This document shows positions 45,304 through 54,681 of a DNA stretch of 64,000 nucleotides, piece after piece. Below the pieces are notes generated by a model. The model was not told the DNA's origin. It did no database searches and was given only the letters and a program-made list of their open reading frames with translations. A program made the position numbers and the translations under genes. The DNA is from Rhodocyclaceae bacterium (lineage in GTDB: Bacteria; Pseudomonadota; Gammaproteobacteria; Burkholderiales; Rhodocyclaceae), in assembly GCA_023383815.1 (NCBI GenBank), contig JAHDYG010000006.1:89161-153160 (forward strand). The letters run 5' to 3'. Position 1 is the stretch's first letter. The number at the start of each line of letters is the position of its first letter.

Positions 45304-45342
45304 CCGAATGCCGTTGAGGTTGGTCGGGATGACGCGTACCAT
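45304..45342 (-). pseudogene. possible remnant of a second exonuclease III N-terminus
   Basis: On the minus strand, ATG at 45342 starts MVRVIPTNLNGIR, which matches the beginning of the adjacent exonuclease III (MPTIVTANLNGIR) at six consecutive residues and at the same distance from the start. The match stops there and the frame drifts into unrelated sequence. It lies in the divergent region shared with pyrE. It may be the stub of a duplicated or recombined copy; chance is not excluded. Confidence 0.4.
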
Positions 45343-45374
45343 TGACGCGACACGTTCAGCCAGACCTGCCAGAC

Positions 45375-46025
45375 ATGGATTTTAGCCGCGATTTCATCGA
45401 GCTCGCCTGCCGCAAGGGGGTGCTGCGTTTCGGATCCTTCGTTACCAAGGCCGGGCGCAATTCGCCGTACTTCTTCAATGCCGGGCTGTTCGATGACGGG
45501 GTGTCGTTTCGCGAGCTTTGCGGGTTCTATGCCCGCGCGATCCAGGCTTCCGGGCTGGCGATCGATATGCTGTTCGGGCCGGCCTACAAGGGCATTCCAC
45601 TGGTCGCGGGAGTTGCGATCCGCCTTGCCGAGGCAGGAACGAACCTGCCCTTCAGTTTCAATCGCAAGGAGGCGAAGGATCATGGCGAGGGCGGGACGCT
45701 GATTGGCGCCCCGCTCGCCGGGCGGGTGCTGATCCTCGACGACGTGATCTCGGCCGGAACCTCCGTCCGCGAGTCGGTGCGGATCATCCGCGATGCTGGT
45801 GCGGAGCCGGCCGGTGTCGTGATTGCGCTGGACCGGATGGAGCGGGGCAAGGATGCCCGCTCCGCGGTACAGGAGGTCCGGGAGTCCTACGGCATCCCGG
45901 TCGTTGCGGTCGCGACGCTCGACGACCTGATCGGGTATCTGTCCGGCAGCCCCGGGCTGGCGGACAATCTGGAGGCGGTTCAGGCTTACCGGAGTGCCTA
46001 TGGCGTGCGTTCGGTCACTGACTAG
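45375..46025 (+). CDS. pyrE: PyrE, orotate phosphoribosyltransferase
   Basis: PyrE (216 aa) makes OMP from orotate and PRPP in UMP synthesis. The PRPP-binding motif VLILDDVISAGTSVRES lies at about residues 118-134; RFGSFVTKAGRNSPYFFN and FNRKEAKDHGEGG, the flexible catalytic loop, are intact. The ATG at 45375 (MDFSRDFIELACRKGVLRF) is the family start; an earlier in-frame TTG at 45342 is disfavoured. The last 26 bases overlap the next gene. Confidence 0.96.
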   Translation: MDFSRDFIELACRKGVLRFGSFVTKAGRNSPYFFNAGLFDDGVSFRELCGFYARAIQASGLAIDMLFGPAYKGIPLVAGVAIRLAEAGTNLPFSFNRKEAKDHGEGGTLIGAPLAGRVLILDDVISAGTSVRESVRIIRDAGAEPAGVVIALDRMERGKDARSAVQEVRESYGIPVVAVATLDDLIGYLSGSPGLADNLEAVQAYRSAYGVRSVTD

Positions 46026-46641
46026 AGTCCTCCTTGCGCTGGTTCTGGCAGTGCCGCTGCAGGGGCTGCCGCAAGGGGCGTCGTCCACCCTTTTCTGCTG
46101 CGAGAACACAGAGGGGCGACGCATCTGCGCCGATGTGCTGCCACTTGAATGCTACGGCCGGGAGTATCGCGAACTGGGGTCGAATGGCGTCCTGCGACGC
46201 GTGGTACCCGCTCCGCTGTCACGCGAGGAGATTGCGCGGCGCGAGGCGGAGGCACAACGGAAGGAGGAGGCCGCAGCGCGTCAGGCCAAGCAGGATCGGG
46301 CCGACCAGTTGTTGATCGAAACCTATCGCGACCTCGAGGATATCGACCGGCGCGAGGCGCAGGCCCTGCTGCTGATCGACCGTGCCGTCGCAGGGATCCG
46401 CTCGAATGTCGAACAACTGCTGGCGCAGCGCAAGCGCTATGAGGAGGAGGCCGAGTTCTATCAGGGACGGCCAATGCCGAACGAACTGAAGCAGGGTATG
46501 GCATCGGTCGAGTCGGAGCTCGAGAGCATCGAGAGCGCGGTTGCTGCGCGGGAGGCCGAGAAGGAGGCGATCCGTGCGCATTTTGCCGCCGATCGTGCGC
46601 GTTACGTGGAGTTGGTGAGGGCGGGGCGCGTCGCCCGCTGA
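46000..46641 (+). CDS. small exported coiled-coil protein, unknown function
   Basis: A 213-residue protein: signal peptide (SLTRVLLALVLAVPLQGLPQGASS, about 1-28), a short cysteine-containing N-terminal module (FCCENTEGRRICADVLPLECYG, 4 Cys), similar in spirit to DUF4124-type envelope proteins, then a long charged coiled coil (about 75-200, Glu/Ala/Arg-rich). It is predicted periplasmic. The ATG at 46000 gives the best signal peptide and overlaps the pyrE end by 26 bases; a GTG at 45994 is an alternative. Homologues of this layout are often downstream of pyrE in related bacteria, but I do not know a function. Confidence 0.75.
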   Translation: MACVRSLTRVLLALVLAVPLQGLPQGASSTLFCCENTEGRRICADVLPLECYGREYRELGSNGVLRRVVPAPLSREEIARREAEAQRKEEAAARQAKQDRADQLLIETYRDLEDIDRREAQALLLIDRAVAGIRSNVEQLLAQRKRYEEEAEFYQGRPMPNELKQGMASVESELESIESAVAAREAEKEAIRAHFAADRARYVELVRAGRVAR

Positions 46642-46645
46642 AGTG

Positions 46646-47473
46646 ATGAGCGAGGGGTTGCGACCGGAATCCGGAACGCGCGTGATCGATGATGAGTGCG
46701 CCCGGAGGCTGGACGAGGCGGCCGGCGTGATGCGCGGCGCACGCCGTATCCTGTTCATCACCGGCGCCGGCATCTCGGCCGATTCCGGACTTCCGACCTA
46801 TCGCGGCGTCGGTGGGCTGTATCACGAGCGCCTGACCGACGACGGACTCACGATCGAGGAGGCGCTGTCCGGATCGATGATGGCCGGGCATCCAGAGATC
46901 GCCTGGAAGTACATCGCCGAGATCGAAGCCAACTGCCGTGGCGCGCGACCCAACATTGCCCACCGGATCCTCGCTGCTCTGGAGCGCGAGCGACCCGGCG
47001 TGAGCGTGCTCACACAGAACGTGGATGGCCTGCACCGTGACGCGGGGTCGCGCAACCTGATCGAGATCCACGGAACGGTGCATCGGTTGCGCTGCATGGA
47101 GTGTCCACACTCCCGCAGCGTGCCCGACTACGCCGGTCTGGCGATTCCGCCGCGCTGTCCGGTGTGTGGGGGAATCCTGCGACCGGACGTGGTGCTGTTC
47201 GGCGAGATGCTGCCCGAACGCGAACTGGTGCGGCTCGAAGCGGTGCTGTCGGAGGGGACCGATCTGGTCGTGTCGATCGGAACCACCAGCGTGTTTCCGT
47301 ATATCGCCGGTCCCGTCTGGTGGGCCCGGCAGGCCGGTGTGCCGACGATCGAGATCAACCCTGGCGAGACCGAGGTCAGCCATCTCGTCACCTGTCGTCT
47401 GCGCATGCGTGCGGCCGAGGCGATGCCCGAGCTGTGGCAACGCCTGCATCCGCACGAGCCCGCGGAGGATTGA
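46646..47473 (+). CDS. sirtuin, NAD-dependent protein deacetylase (CobB/Sir2 class)
   Basis: A 275-residue Sir2 enzyme. NAD-binding GAGISADSGLPTYRG (about residues 39-53), TQNVDGLHRDAGS, the catalytic His in IEIHGTVH and four Zn cysteines (CMEC and CPVC about 27 residues apart) are all present, followed by SIGTTSVFPYI and EINPGETE. It should remove acyl groups from Lys using NAD+. A GTG at 46643 is an equally possible start. It begins 4 bases after the previous gene, so it is cotranscribed with it. Confidence 0.93.
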   Translation: MSEGLRPESGTRVIDDECARRLDEAAGVMRGARRILFITGAGISADSGLPTYRGVGGLYHERLTDDGLTIEEALSGSMMAGHPEIAWKYIAEIEANCRGARPNIAHRILAALERERPGVSVLTQNVDGLHRDAGSRNLIEIHGTVHRLRCMECPHSRSVPDYAGLAIPPRCPVCGGILRPDVVLFGEMLPERELVRLEAVLSEGTDLVVSIGTTSVFPYIAGPVWWARQAGVPTIEINPGETEVSHLVTCRLRMRAAEAMPELWQRLHPHEPAED

Positions 47474-47507
47474 TCGTCGGGCGTGCGATTCGTCGCTCCG
47501 GTGCAGA

Positions 47508-50500
47508 CTACAGCAGCACGCGCTCGATCCCGCCCTGGTTTGCTCGCGCGACGTAATCGGCCATCCAGTTGTCACCCAGCAGGCGCTTCGCGATCTCGAC
47601 GACGATGTAGTCGGCCTCGATCCTGCCGTCGTCGACATAGCGGGACAGCCCTTGCAGGCAGCTCGGGCAGGAGGTCAGGATCCTGACCGGTGAATCGGGC
47701 TGGTCCTTGCGCAGGGCAGCGGCACCTTTCTCGATCTCCTGCTGCTTGCGGAAACGCACCTGGGTCGAGATGTCGGGACGGGCGACCGCGAGCGTGCCCG
47801 ATTCGCCGCAGCAGCGGTCGTTCAGATCCACGCGCGTGCCCATCAGCGTGTTCGCGACCTGAATGCCCGAATGCACCTTCATCGGCGTGTGGCAGGGTTC
47901 GTGATACATGTAGCGTACGCCCTCGATGCCTTCCAGCCGCACGCCCTTCTCCATCAGGTATTCGTGGATGTCGAGCAGCCGGCAGCCGGGGAAGATCTTC
48001 TCGAATTCGTACTTCTGCAACTGGTCCATGCAGGTGCCGCAGGACACGATCACCGTCTTGATGTCGAGGTAGTTCAGCGTGTTTGCTACGCGGTGAAAGA
48101 GCACGCGGTTGTCGGTCGTGATCTTCTGGCCCTTCGCGTCTTCGCCGGCGGCCGTCTGCGGATAGCCGCAGCAGAGATAACCGGGCGGCAGCACCGTTAC
48201 GGCGCCGACCTCGTAGAGCATCGCCTGCGTGGCGAGCCCGACCTGGCCGAACAGGCGCTCCGAACCACAGCCCGGGAAATAGAACACCGCATCGGATTCG
48301 GGCGTGACCTTCCTGGGGTCGCGGATCACCGGGATGACCTTGTCGTCCTCGATGTCGAGCAGTGCACGGCTGGTGCGCTTGGGGAGGTTGCCCGGCATCG
48401 GTTTGTTGATGAAGTGGATCACCTGGGCCTTGATCGGCGCCTTGCCCAGCGTCGCGGGCGGGGCCTTGGTCTGGCCCTGGATCAGTCCGAACGACTTGCC
48501 GATCCGGTGCGCAAGGCGCTGCGCAGCATAGCCCCACTCGATCATGCCCTTGCGGATGAGCTTGATCGTCGCCGGATCCTTCACTGTGAGGAAGGCCATC
48601 GCTGCGGCCTTGCCCGGATTGAAGGACTTCCTGCCCTGCTTGCGCAGGAGGTTCCTCATCTTGATCGAGACGTCGCCGAAGTCGATGTCTACCGGACAGG
48701 GCTTCTCGCACTTGTGGCAGATCGTGCAGTGGTCGGCGACGTCCTCGAATTCGGCCCAGTGCGCGAGCGAGACGCCGCGTCGGGTCTGCTCCTCGTAGAG
48801 CATCGCCTCGATCAGCAGCGAGGTGCTGAGAATCTTGTTGCGCGGGCTGTAGAGCAGATTCGCGCGCGGCACGTGGGTCGAGCAGACCGGCTTGCACTTG
48901 CCGCAGCGCAGGCAGTCCTTGATGTCGTGCGCGATGTCGCCGATCTCGGTCTGTTCCATGATCAGCGATTCGTGCCCCATCAGGTTGAAACTCGGCGTGT
49001 AGGCATTGTCGAGGTTGCCGGCCGCCTTGCCGGTGCCGTTCCTGAGGAGCTTGCCGCGGTTGAAGCGCCCTTGCGGATCGACCTTCTGCTTGTAGGCCCA
49101 GAAATCCGCCATCTCGGCGTCGGTGAGATAGTCGAGCTTGGTGATTCCGATGCCGTGTTCGCCCGAGATCACGCCGTCGAGCGACCTTGCCAGCGCCATG
49201 ATACGGTCGACCGCGCGGTTGGCCGTCTGCAACATCTCGTAGTTGTCGGAATTGACCGGGATGTTGGTGTGCACATTGCCGTCGCCCGCGTGCATGTGCA
49301 GCGCGACGAACACGCGCCCGCGCAGCACTTCGCGATGGATCTCCTGGATGCGCTCGAGCACAGGGCGGAACAGCACACCGTCGAAGATCTTGTCGAGGCG
49401 CGGCTTGAGCTCGGTCTTCCACGACACGCGCACCGAGTAGTCCTGGAGACGGTGGAAGAGCACCGGGTTTGTGGCCCGGTTGGTCAGCTCCCCCGCCTGG
49501 ACGCCGTACTCGTCGAACTGAGCCTCGGCCGCGGCCAGCGGCAGGTCGAGGTGGTCGAGCAGCCACTGCCAGCGCCGGCGCACCGTCGCGATGTAGTCGA
49601 GCGCGGCCTGGCGGCGGTCGCCGATCAGCACCTCGGGCGCGATCTCCGCGTCGCCCTGGTCGAGTGGCAGTTCACCCTGCAGGTAGCTGGTGAGCGCATC
49701 GCACAGCGCGAGCTTGTTGTGCGTGGACAGCTCGATGTTGATGCGCTCGATGCCGTCGCAGTAGTCGCCCATGCGCGGCAGGGGAATCACCACGTCCTCG
49801 TTGATCTTGAACGCGTTGGTGTGACGCGAGATCGCGGCGGTGCGCGAGCGGTCGAGCCAGAAGCGCTTGCGCTGCTCGGGCGAGGCGGCGATGAAGCCTT
49901 CGGCCCCGCGTGCGTTGCACATGCGCACGACCTCGGAGGTCGCACGCATCACCGCATCCTCGTCGTGGCCGACGATGTCGCCGACCAGCACCATCTTCGG
50001 GCGTCCGTGGCGCTTGGCCTTGGTCGTGTAGCCGACTGCGTTGACGTAGCGCTCGTCGAGGTGTTCAAGGCCCGCGAGCTGTACGCCTGCCGCATGGCCC
50101 GCGCCGCCGGGTTTGAAATGGTCGGTGATCTCGACGATCGCGGGCACCGCCTCGCGCACCTGGCCGAAGAATTCGAGGCACACCGTGCGCGTGACCGGCG
50201 GCATGCGGTGCAGCACCCAGCGCGCGGCGACGATGAGTCCGTCGGTGCCTTCCTTCTGCACGCCGGGTACGCCGCCGAGGAATTTGTCGGTAACGTCCTT
50301 GCCCAGGCCGGTCCGCCGGCAGCGCGCTCCGGGCATCGCGAGTACCTCCTCGCCCAGCGCCTTGTGCCCGCTTGCGTCGAAGCGCTTGAGGCGGAAGCGT
50401 ACCGTCTCCTGCTCGTGGATCTTGCCCAGGTTGTGGTCGAGCCGCTCGACTTCCAGCCAGTTGCCGTCGGGCGTGACCATCTTCCACCACGCCAGGTTGT

Positions 50501-51401
50501 CGAGGGCGGTGCCCCACAGAACCGCCTTCTTGCCGCCCGCGTTCATCGCAACGTTGCCGCCGACGCAGGAGGCTTCGGCCGAGGTCGGGTCGACCGCGAA
50601 CACACGGCCGGCTGCGGCCGCCGCTTCGGCAACGCGTGCCGTGACGACGCCCGCGCCTGTGCGGATCGTCGTGACCGGTTCGGCCACGCCGGGAAGCGGG
50701 GTCTCTTCGACCGGGCCGAGGTCGATGAGCTTCTCGGTATTGATGACCGCGGAACGTGCATCGAGCGGAATGGCGCCGCCGGTGTAGCCAGTGCCGCCGC
50801 CGCGCGGGATGATGGTCAGTCCGAGTTCGATGCAGGTCCGCACCAGCGGCGCCATTTCGTCCTCGGTGTCCGGATACAGGACCACGAACGGGTACTCGAC
50901 GCGCCAATCCGTGGCGTCGGTCACGTGCGAGACGCGTGCGTGGCCGTCGAAGCAGATGTTGTCGCGCCGGGTGTGGCGCGACAGCGCCCGCAGGGCCTGT
51001 TTGCGCAGTGACGCGGTCTCCTCGAAGGAGCGCTCGAAGCTGCGTACGGCATCTTCGGCTGCACGCACCAGTCTGCCGACCTTCTCGCTGCGCTCGTGGT
51101 CCTGCGCGGCACTGTCCGAACGGCGCCGCTCGACTTCCGCCAGCCGGTGCCTCAGTGCGTCGATCAGCGCCCGTCGGCGAGTCGGGTTCTGCAGAAGATC
51201 GTCCTGCAGATACGGATTGCGCTGCACGACCCAGATATCGCCGAGTACCTCGTAGAGCATGCGCGCGGAGCGACCGGTTACCCGCTCGCCGCGCAGCGCG
51301 TCGAGTGCCTGCCAGGCTTCGGTGCCGAGCAGGCGGATGACGATCTCGCGATCCGAGAACGACGTGTAGTTGTAGGGGATCTCTCGCAGGCGCAGGGTCA
51401 T
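47508..51401 (-). CDS. giant DUF3683/FAD-linked oxidase/Fe-S oxidoreductase fusion
   Basis: A 1297-residue fused oxidoreductase. Order: DUF3683 N-terminal domain (about 1-150), FAD-binding_4 domain ([14 protein letters not shown] about 198-211), FAD-linked oxidase C-terminal domain ([19 protein letters not shown], about 690-760), two 4Fe-4S clusters ([11 protein letters not shown] about 825-835; [12 protein letters not shown] about 889-900), and two CCG cysteine-rich domains (PGCGS...CCGYP about 1042-1080; EPCHTP...CCGESG about 1160-1200). This is a D-lactate/glycolate dehydrogenase-type catalytic part fused to its GlcF/GlpC-type electron module. Proteins of this layout occur across betaproteobacteria; the substrate, probably a 2-hydroxy acid, is not fixed. 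Confidence 0.93.
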   Translation of the reverse strand: MTLRLREIPYNYTSFSDREIVIRLLGTEAWQALDALRGERVTGRSARMLYEVLGDIWVVQRNPYLQDDLLQNPTRRRALIDALRHRLAEVERRRSDSAAQDHERSEKVGRLVRAAEDAVRSFERSFEETASLRKQALRALSRHTRRDNICFDGHARVSHVTDATDWRVEYPFVVLYPDTEDEMAPLVRTCIELGLTIIPRGGGTGYTGGAIPLDARSAVINTEKLIDLGPVEETPLPGVAEPVTTIRTGAGVVTARVAEAAAAAGRVFAVDPTSAEASCVGGNVAMNAGGKKAVLWGTALDNLAWWKMVTPDGNWLEVERLDHNLGKIHEQETVRFRLKRFDASGHKALGEEVLAMPGARCRRTGLGKDVTDKFLGGVPGVQKEGTDGLIVAARWVLHRMPPVTRTVCLEFFGQVREAVPAIVEITDHFKPGGAGHAAGVQLAGLEHLDERYVNAVGYTTKAKRHGRPKMVLVGDIVGHDEDAVMRATSEVVRMCNARGAEGFIAASPEQRKRFWLDRSRTAAISRHTNAFKINEDVVIPLPRMGDYCDGIERINIELSTHNKLALCDALTSYLQGELPLDQGDAEIAPEVLIGDRRQAALDYIATVRRRWQWLLDHLDLPLAAAEAQFDEYGVQAGELTNRATNPVLFHRLQDYSVRVSWKTELKPRLDKIFDGVLFRPVLERIQEIHREVLRGRVFVALHMHAGDGNVHTNIPVNSDNYEMLQTANRAVDRIMALARSLDGVISGEHGIGITKLDYLTDAEMADFWAYKQKVDPQGRFNRGKLLRNGTGKAAGNLDNAYTPSFNLMGHESLIMEQTEIGDIAHDIKDCLRCGKCKPVCSTHVPRANLLYSPRNKILSTSLLIEAMLYEEQTRRGVSLAHWAEFEDVADHCTICHKCEKPCPVDIDFGDVSIKMRNLLRKQGRKSFNPGKAAAMAFLTVKDPATIKLIRKGMIEWGYAAQRLAHRIGKSFGLIQGQTKAPPATLGKAPIKAQVIHFINKPMPGNLPKRTSRALLDIEDDKVIPVIRDPRKVTPESDAVFYFPGCGSERLFGQVGLATQAMLYEVGAVTVLPPGYLCCGYPQTAAGEDAKGQKITTDNRVLFHRVANTLNYLDIKTVIVSCGTCMDQLQKYEFEKIFPGCRLLDIHEYLMEKGVRLEGIEGVRYMYHEPCHTPMKVHSGIQVANTLMGTRVDLNDRCCGESGTLAVARPDISTQVRFRKQQEIEKGAAALRKDQPDSPVRILTSCPSCLQGLSRYVDDGRIEADYIVVEIAKRLLGDNWMADYVARANQGGIERVLL

Positions 51402-51499
51402 GAGGCGTTCCGGTACAAGAAGCGGCGGACGGCCTGAAATTGTAGCCTACTGCAGTGCACTATAGCGGCGAATAAAGTCCATGAACCGGGCAGGGTATT

Positions 51500-51516
51500 G
51501 ATTCTTCTGAAGAATC
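51500..51516. promoter_or_regulatory. perfect palindrome between ridA and the giant oxidoreductase gene
   Basis: GATTCTTC-t-GAAGAATC is a perfect 8+8 inverted repeat with a single central base, AT-rich against its surroundings. It lies about 100 bases upstream of the oxidoreductase ATG and 30 bases past the ridA stop, so it could be an operator for that gene or a hairpin ending ridA. Confidence 0.45.
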
Positions 51517-51546
51517 CCGTCGAGCCCGGCAGCGGGGCCAGTTCGC

Positions 51547-51894
51547 TCAGATGGCTGCGGTTGCGGCGATCTCGATCTTCCAGCCCGGACGCGCGAGCCC
51601 GGCGACCCTGACGCATGCACGTGCCGGAGCGCTGCCGCCCGGAATCCAGGCATCCCAGACCGCGTTCATTGCATCGTAGTCGGCGAGATCGGTGAGATAG
51701 ACCGTCGCCATCAGCAGCCGGGAGCGGTCGCTGCCGGCACGCTCGAGGGACGCATCGAGGCTGGCGAGCAGTTCGCGCGTCTGGGTGACGATGTCAGTGT
51801 CGTCCGAAGACGGTACTTCCACGAGGTATGCTACCCCGCCGTGAATCACGACATCGGAATAGCGTGGCGTGGTTCCGATGCGCTGAACGGACAT
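51547..51894 (-). CDS. RidA/YjgF-family protein
   Basis: A 115-residue Rid-family protein. Such trimers hydrolyse reactive enamines/imines from amino-acid breakdown, or have related uses. Typical segments are MSVQRIGTTPRYSDVVIHGG, DIVTQTRELLASLDASLERAG and YLTDLADYDAMNAVWDAWI; the Arg of RACVRV lies at the active-site position. The ATG at 51894 starts 22 bases after the FHA gene stop. Confidence 0.9.
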   Translation of the reverse strand: MSVQRIGTTPRYSDVVIHGGVAYLVEVPSSDDTDIVTQTRELLASLDASLERAGSDRSRLLMATVYLTDLADYDAMNAVWDAWIPGGSAPARACVRVAGLARPGWKIEIAATAAI

Positions 51895-51916
51895 TACCGG
51901 CTCCTTGCGGGAATCT

Positions 51917-52798
51917 TCAGATGGTGCGGAACTGGATGACGTCGCGCTTTTCGTCGCGCGCCGAGTAGCCGCATCCGATGTGGCCCGAGCCCAGAAGCGG
52001 CAGCTCGCTGCCCTTGATGCAGCGCTCGCGGCCCAGATCGTCACCGACGTAGCAGCCGTTGGTGCTGTAGTCGACCAGCACGAATCCACCCGACCTGCGC
52101 TCGATGCGGCCGTGCTGACGTGATGCGCGCGGGTCCTTGATCACGATGTCGCCGTTCGGATCGCGGCCGAACACGACGACGGGGCGGCGTTCATCCATGA
52201 TCAGCACATCGCCCTTGTGCTCGATCTGCAGCCGCTGCTGCATCAGCGTGGTGGCCGGGGGCAGGGGCAGTGAGGCATCGGCTTGCTTCGAGACGGTGTA
52301 CAGCGTCCATTCGAGGTCGTCGAGTTCGAGCCGCTCGGTGGTGTCCGTCTTGGCCAGCGGGCGCACTGCGGCCGAAAGCAGGCTCGCCGCCGCGCTGGTC
52401 GCCAGCGCCTCTCCGGCCTTGGCTGCTTCGCTGAGCCGTGCCGCGATCTGCTCTGTCTTGCAGGGTCCTTCGGTCGAGCTTTCGTAAGGTCCGTAGTGAA
52501 TCCCGATCCGCACCGTCAGCCGCTTCCCTCTGAGCGGTGGCAGGTTCTCGGTGCGTTCGAGCATCTCGCATGCGGCCAGCACGGCCGCATCGCAACGCTC
52601 GAACGTTGCGCAAACGCCATGGTCACGGGGACCTTGTCCCACGCCGTCGTTGGCTTCGATCGCAAGGTTGATCCGCCGGATGCAACGATCGATCGCGTGT
52701 CTCGCTTCCAGAGCGCCCGAGGCGCTGTCGAGTCCGGGGACGCCGGCGACGCCGACGACTTCGGCAACGAGAACACAGAGATTGGTCTGCTCGTCCAT
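51917..52798 (-). CDS. degenerate class III cyclase-like domain fused to an FHA domain
   Basis: A 293-residue protein. The N-terminal ~150 residues follow the adenylate/guanylate cyclase fold (VLVAEVVGVAGVPG; VRIGIHYGPYE; QIAARLSEAAKAGEALATSAAA) but the metal-binding Asp of the usual DIVGFT-type motif is Glu and the second Asp site is lost, so it is probably inactive. The C-terminal FHA domain (about 205-285) has VFGRDPNGDIVIKDPRASRQHGRIE, the phospho-threonine-binding GR, SRxHG and N residues being intact. It should read out Ser/Thr phosphorylation, and a Ser/Thr kinase gene lies 24 kb away. Confidence 0.88.
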   Translation of the reverse strand: MDEQTNLCVLVAEVVGVAGVPGLDSASGALEARHAIDRCIRRINLAIEANDGVGQGPRDHGVCATFERCDAAVLAACEMLERTENLPPLRGKRLTVRIGIHYGPYESSTEGPCKTEQIAARLSEAAKAGEALATSAAASLLSAAVRPLAKTDTTERLELDDLEWTLYTVSKQADASLPLPPATTLMQQRLQIEHKGDVLIMDERRPVVVFGRDPNGDIVIKDPRASRQHGRIERRSGGFVLVDYSTNGCYVGDDLGRERCIKGSELPLLGSGHIGCGYSARDEKRDVIQFRTI

Positions 52799-52860
52799 GA
52801 CCGGAATGGGCTCAGGTGATCAGTTTCGGGAAGCGACGGATCAGATACGCCTGCAAGCGT

Positions 52861-53802
52861 TCAATCATGCTGAAGATGCGCCCGGGATGCAAGGGGAATG
52901 TTGGATGAAACCACCCGGAGAGGGCTCGGTGGCAGCTCTGGTGGGTCGAAGGCGGTGTCACCCTCGGCCACGATGGTCCCTCGGTCCAGTCCTTTGAAAT
53001 CGAACAGCGACGTATCGGCCAGATGCGATGGGACGACGTTCGACAGCGCCGTGAAGATCGATTCGATACGGCCCGGATGTTCCTGTGCCCAGCCCTGCAG
53101 CATGGCCTTGATCTGACTGCGCTGAGCGTTTTCCTGCGAGCCGCACAGGTTGCAGGGGATGATCGGGAACTCCATCGCGCGCGCAAAGCGGGCGATCTCG
53201 CGCTCGGTGCAGAACGCGAGCGGGCGGATCACGACGTGATTGCCGTCATCGCTGACGAGCTTTGGAGGCATCGCCTTGATCCGCCCACCGAAGAAGAGAT
53301 TCAGGAACAGTGTCTCGATGATGTCGTCGCGATGGTGACCCAGTGCGATGCGCGTTGCACCGAGTTCCCGGGCGGTGCGATAGAGGATGCCCCGGCGCAG
53401 GCGCGAGCACAGCGAGCAGGAGGTCTTGCCCTCAGGGATGCGGTCCTTGACGATCGAATAGGTGTCCTCGGTGACGATGCGGTACTCCACCCCGATCGAC
53501 TCGAAGTACGACGGCAGCACGTCGGCGGGGAAGCCCGGCTGTTTCTGATCGAGATTGACCGCGATGATGCGGAAATCCACCGGCGCGCGTGCCCGCAATG
53601 CCAGCAGGCACGACAGCAGGGTGTAGGAATCCTTGCCTCCCGAGACGCACACCATCACGGTGTCGCCGTCTCCGATCATGTCGTAGGCCGCGATCGCTTC
53701 GCCGACCCCGCGTTCGAGCTTCTTCTTCAGACGCAGGAAGGTGTTCGAGTGGCGAGCGTCGACGGGGTCGGCGGACTCGCTGCAGGCGGTAGAGGCGGTC
53801 AC
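52861..53802 (-). CDS. ttcA: TtcA, tRNA 2-thiocytidine synthetase
   Basis: A 313-residue PP-loop, [4Fe-4S] enzyme that makes 2-thiocytidine at tRNA position 32. P-loop SGGKDSYTL (about residues 54-62) and two CxxC pairs ([10 protein letters not shown] and CNLCGSQ) that hold the cluster are present; the family core [12 protein letters not shown] and [14 protein letters not shown] is intact. The GTG at 53802 is chosen as start since the upstream frame, open to 54066, overlaps the pteridine reductase gene; an ATG at residue 42 is too late. It follows that SDR gene by 58 bases on the same strand. Confidence 0.93.
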   Translation of the reverse strand: MTASTACSESADPVDARHSNTFLRLKKKLERGVGEAIAAYDMIGDGDTVMVCVSGGKDSYTLLSCLLALRARAPVDFRIIAVNLDQKQPGFPADVLPSYFESIGVEYRIVTEDTYSIVKDRIPEGKTSCSLCSRLRRGILYRTARELGATRIALGHHRDDIIETLFLNLFFGGRIKAMPPKLVSDDGNHVVIRPLAFCTEREIARFARAMEFPIIPCNLCGSQENAQRSQIKAMLQGWAQEHPGRIESIFTALSNVVPSHLADTSLFDFKGLDRGTIVAEGDTAFDPPELPPSPLRVVSSNIPLASRAHLQHD

Positions 53803-53860
53803 GGCGGGATCTCTTTGAAAAAACAGGAAATGATACGCCGACCGGCAAGGATCTGGAACG

Positions 53861-54607
53861 TCACAGGTGGGCGCTGCGGCCGCCGTCGACGGCAAGGATC
53901 TGGCCGGTGACGTAGGGGGCATCAAGGATGAGAAAGCGCACGCAGGCAGCGATGTCTGCGGGATCTCCTTCGCGCTTGAGCAGGGTGTGGCCGATGATCG
54001 CTGCGCGTTCCTCGGGCGAGATCCGTGCATCCTCGGGCCACGCGACCGGCCCTGGCGCGATGCCATTCACGCGCACCTGTGGTGCAAGCTCCAGCGCCAG
54101 GGCGCGCGTCAGGCCCAGCAGGCCGGCCTTGGCTGCGCAGTAGAGTGGGTAGCCGGAGAGCGGGCGTTCGGCATGGATGTCGATGAGATTGACGATCGCG
54201 CCTCGGCTTGCCTTCAGGAACGGTGCGGCCGCCTGGGACAGGAACAGCGGCCCTTTCAGATTGGACCCGATGAGATCGTCCCAGGCTGCGCGGTCGATCG
54301 AACCGAGCGGCGTGGGAAAGAAGCTGGAGGCATTGTTGACCAGGGCGTCGATCCGCCCCCGGCGTGCGACTACTTCGTCGATGAGCCGCTCGGGCTCGCT
54401 GTCGCGTCCGAGGTCGGCCGCCAGCGCGAAGGCTGAGTCCGCACGGAGGGCGTTCAGTCCCGCGGCCAGCGCCTGGGCTTCCTGCGCAGAGCTCCGGTAG
54501 TGGAGCACGACGTCTGCGCCGGTCGCGTGGAGGGCGCGGGCAATCGCAGCGCCGACGCGCCGGGCGGCACCGGTGACGATCATGACAGGTGGGGAGGGGC
54601 GTGTCAT
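53861..54607 (-). CDS. pteridine reductase-like SDR (FolM type)
   Basis: A 248-residue short-chain dehydrogenase/reductase. The NADPH-binding [17 protein letters not shown] carries the TGxxxRxG variant of pteridine/dihydromonapterin reductases instead of TGxxx[15 protein letters not shown] and the catalytic Tyr-x3-Lys (YCAAKAG, about residue 157) follow. It probably reduces dihydrofolate or dihydromonapterin. It is divergent from the methyltransferase gene with 74 bases between them. Confidence 0.87.
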   Translation of the reverse strand: MTRPSPPVMIVTGAARRVGAAIARALHATGADVVLHYRSSAQEAQALAAGLNALRADSAFALAADLGRDSEPERLIDEVVARRGRIDALVNNASSFFPTPLGSIDRAAWDDLIGSNLKGPLFLSQAAAPFLKASRGAIVNLIDIHAERPLSGYPLYCAAKAGLLGLTRALALELAPQVRVNGIAPGPVAWPEDARISPEERAAIIGHTLLKREGDPADIAACVRFLILDAPYVTGQILAVDGGRSAHL

Positions 54608-54681
54608 TGCCTGCGTCCTCGGAGGCGGCTGCGGGGATCGCGGTTAGAATAAGCCATTTCCAGGACGCCCTCCGAGTCTTC

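Noticed and set aside
52812-52868. 18-codon frame ([18 protein letters not shown]) overlapping the end of ttcA
   Set aside because: Weak ribosome site and very short; kept only as a remote possibility.
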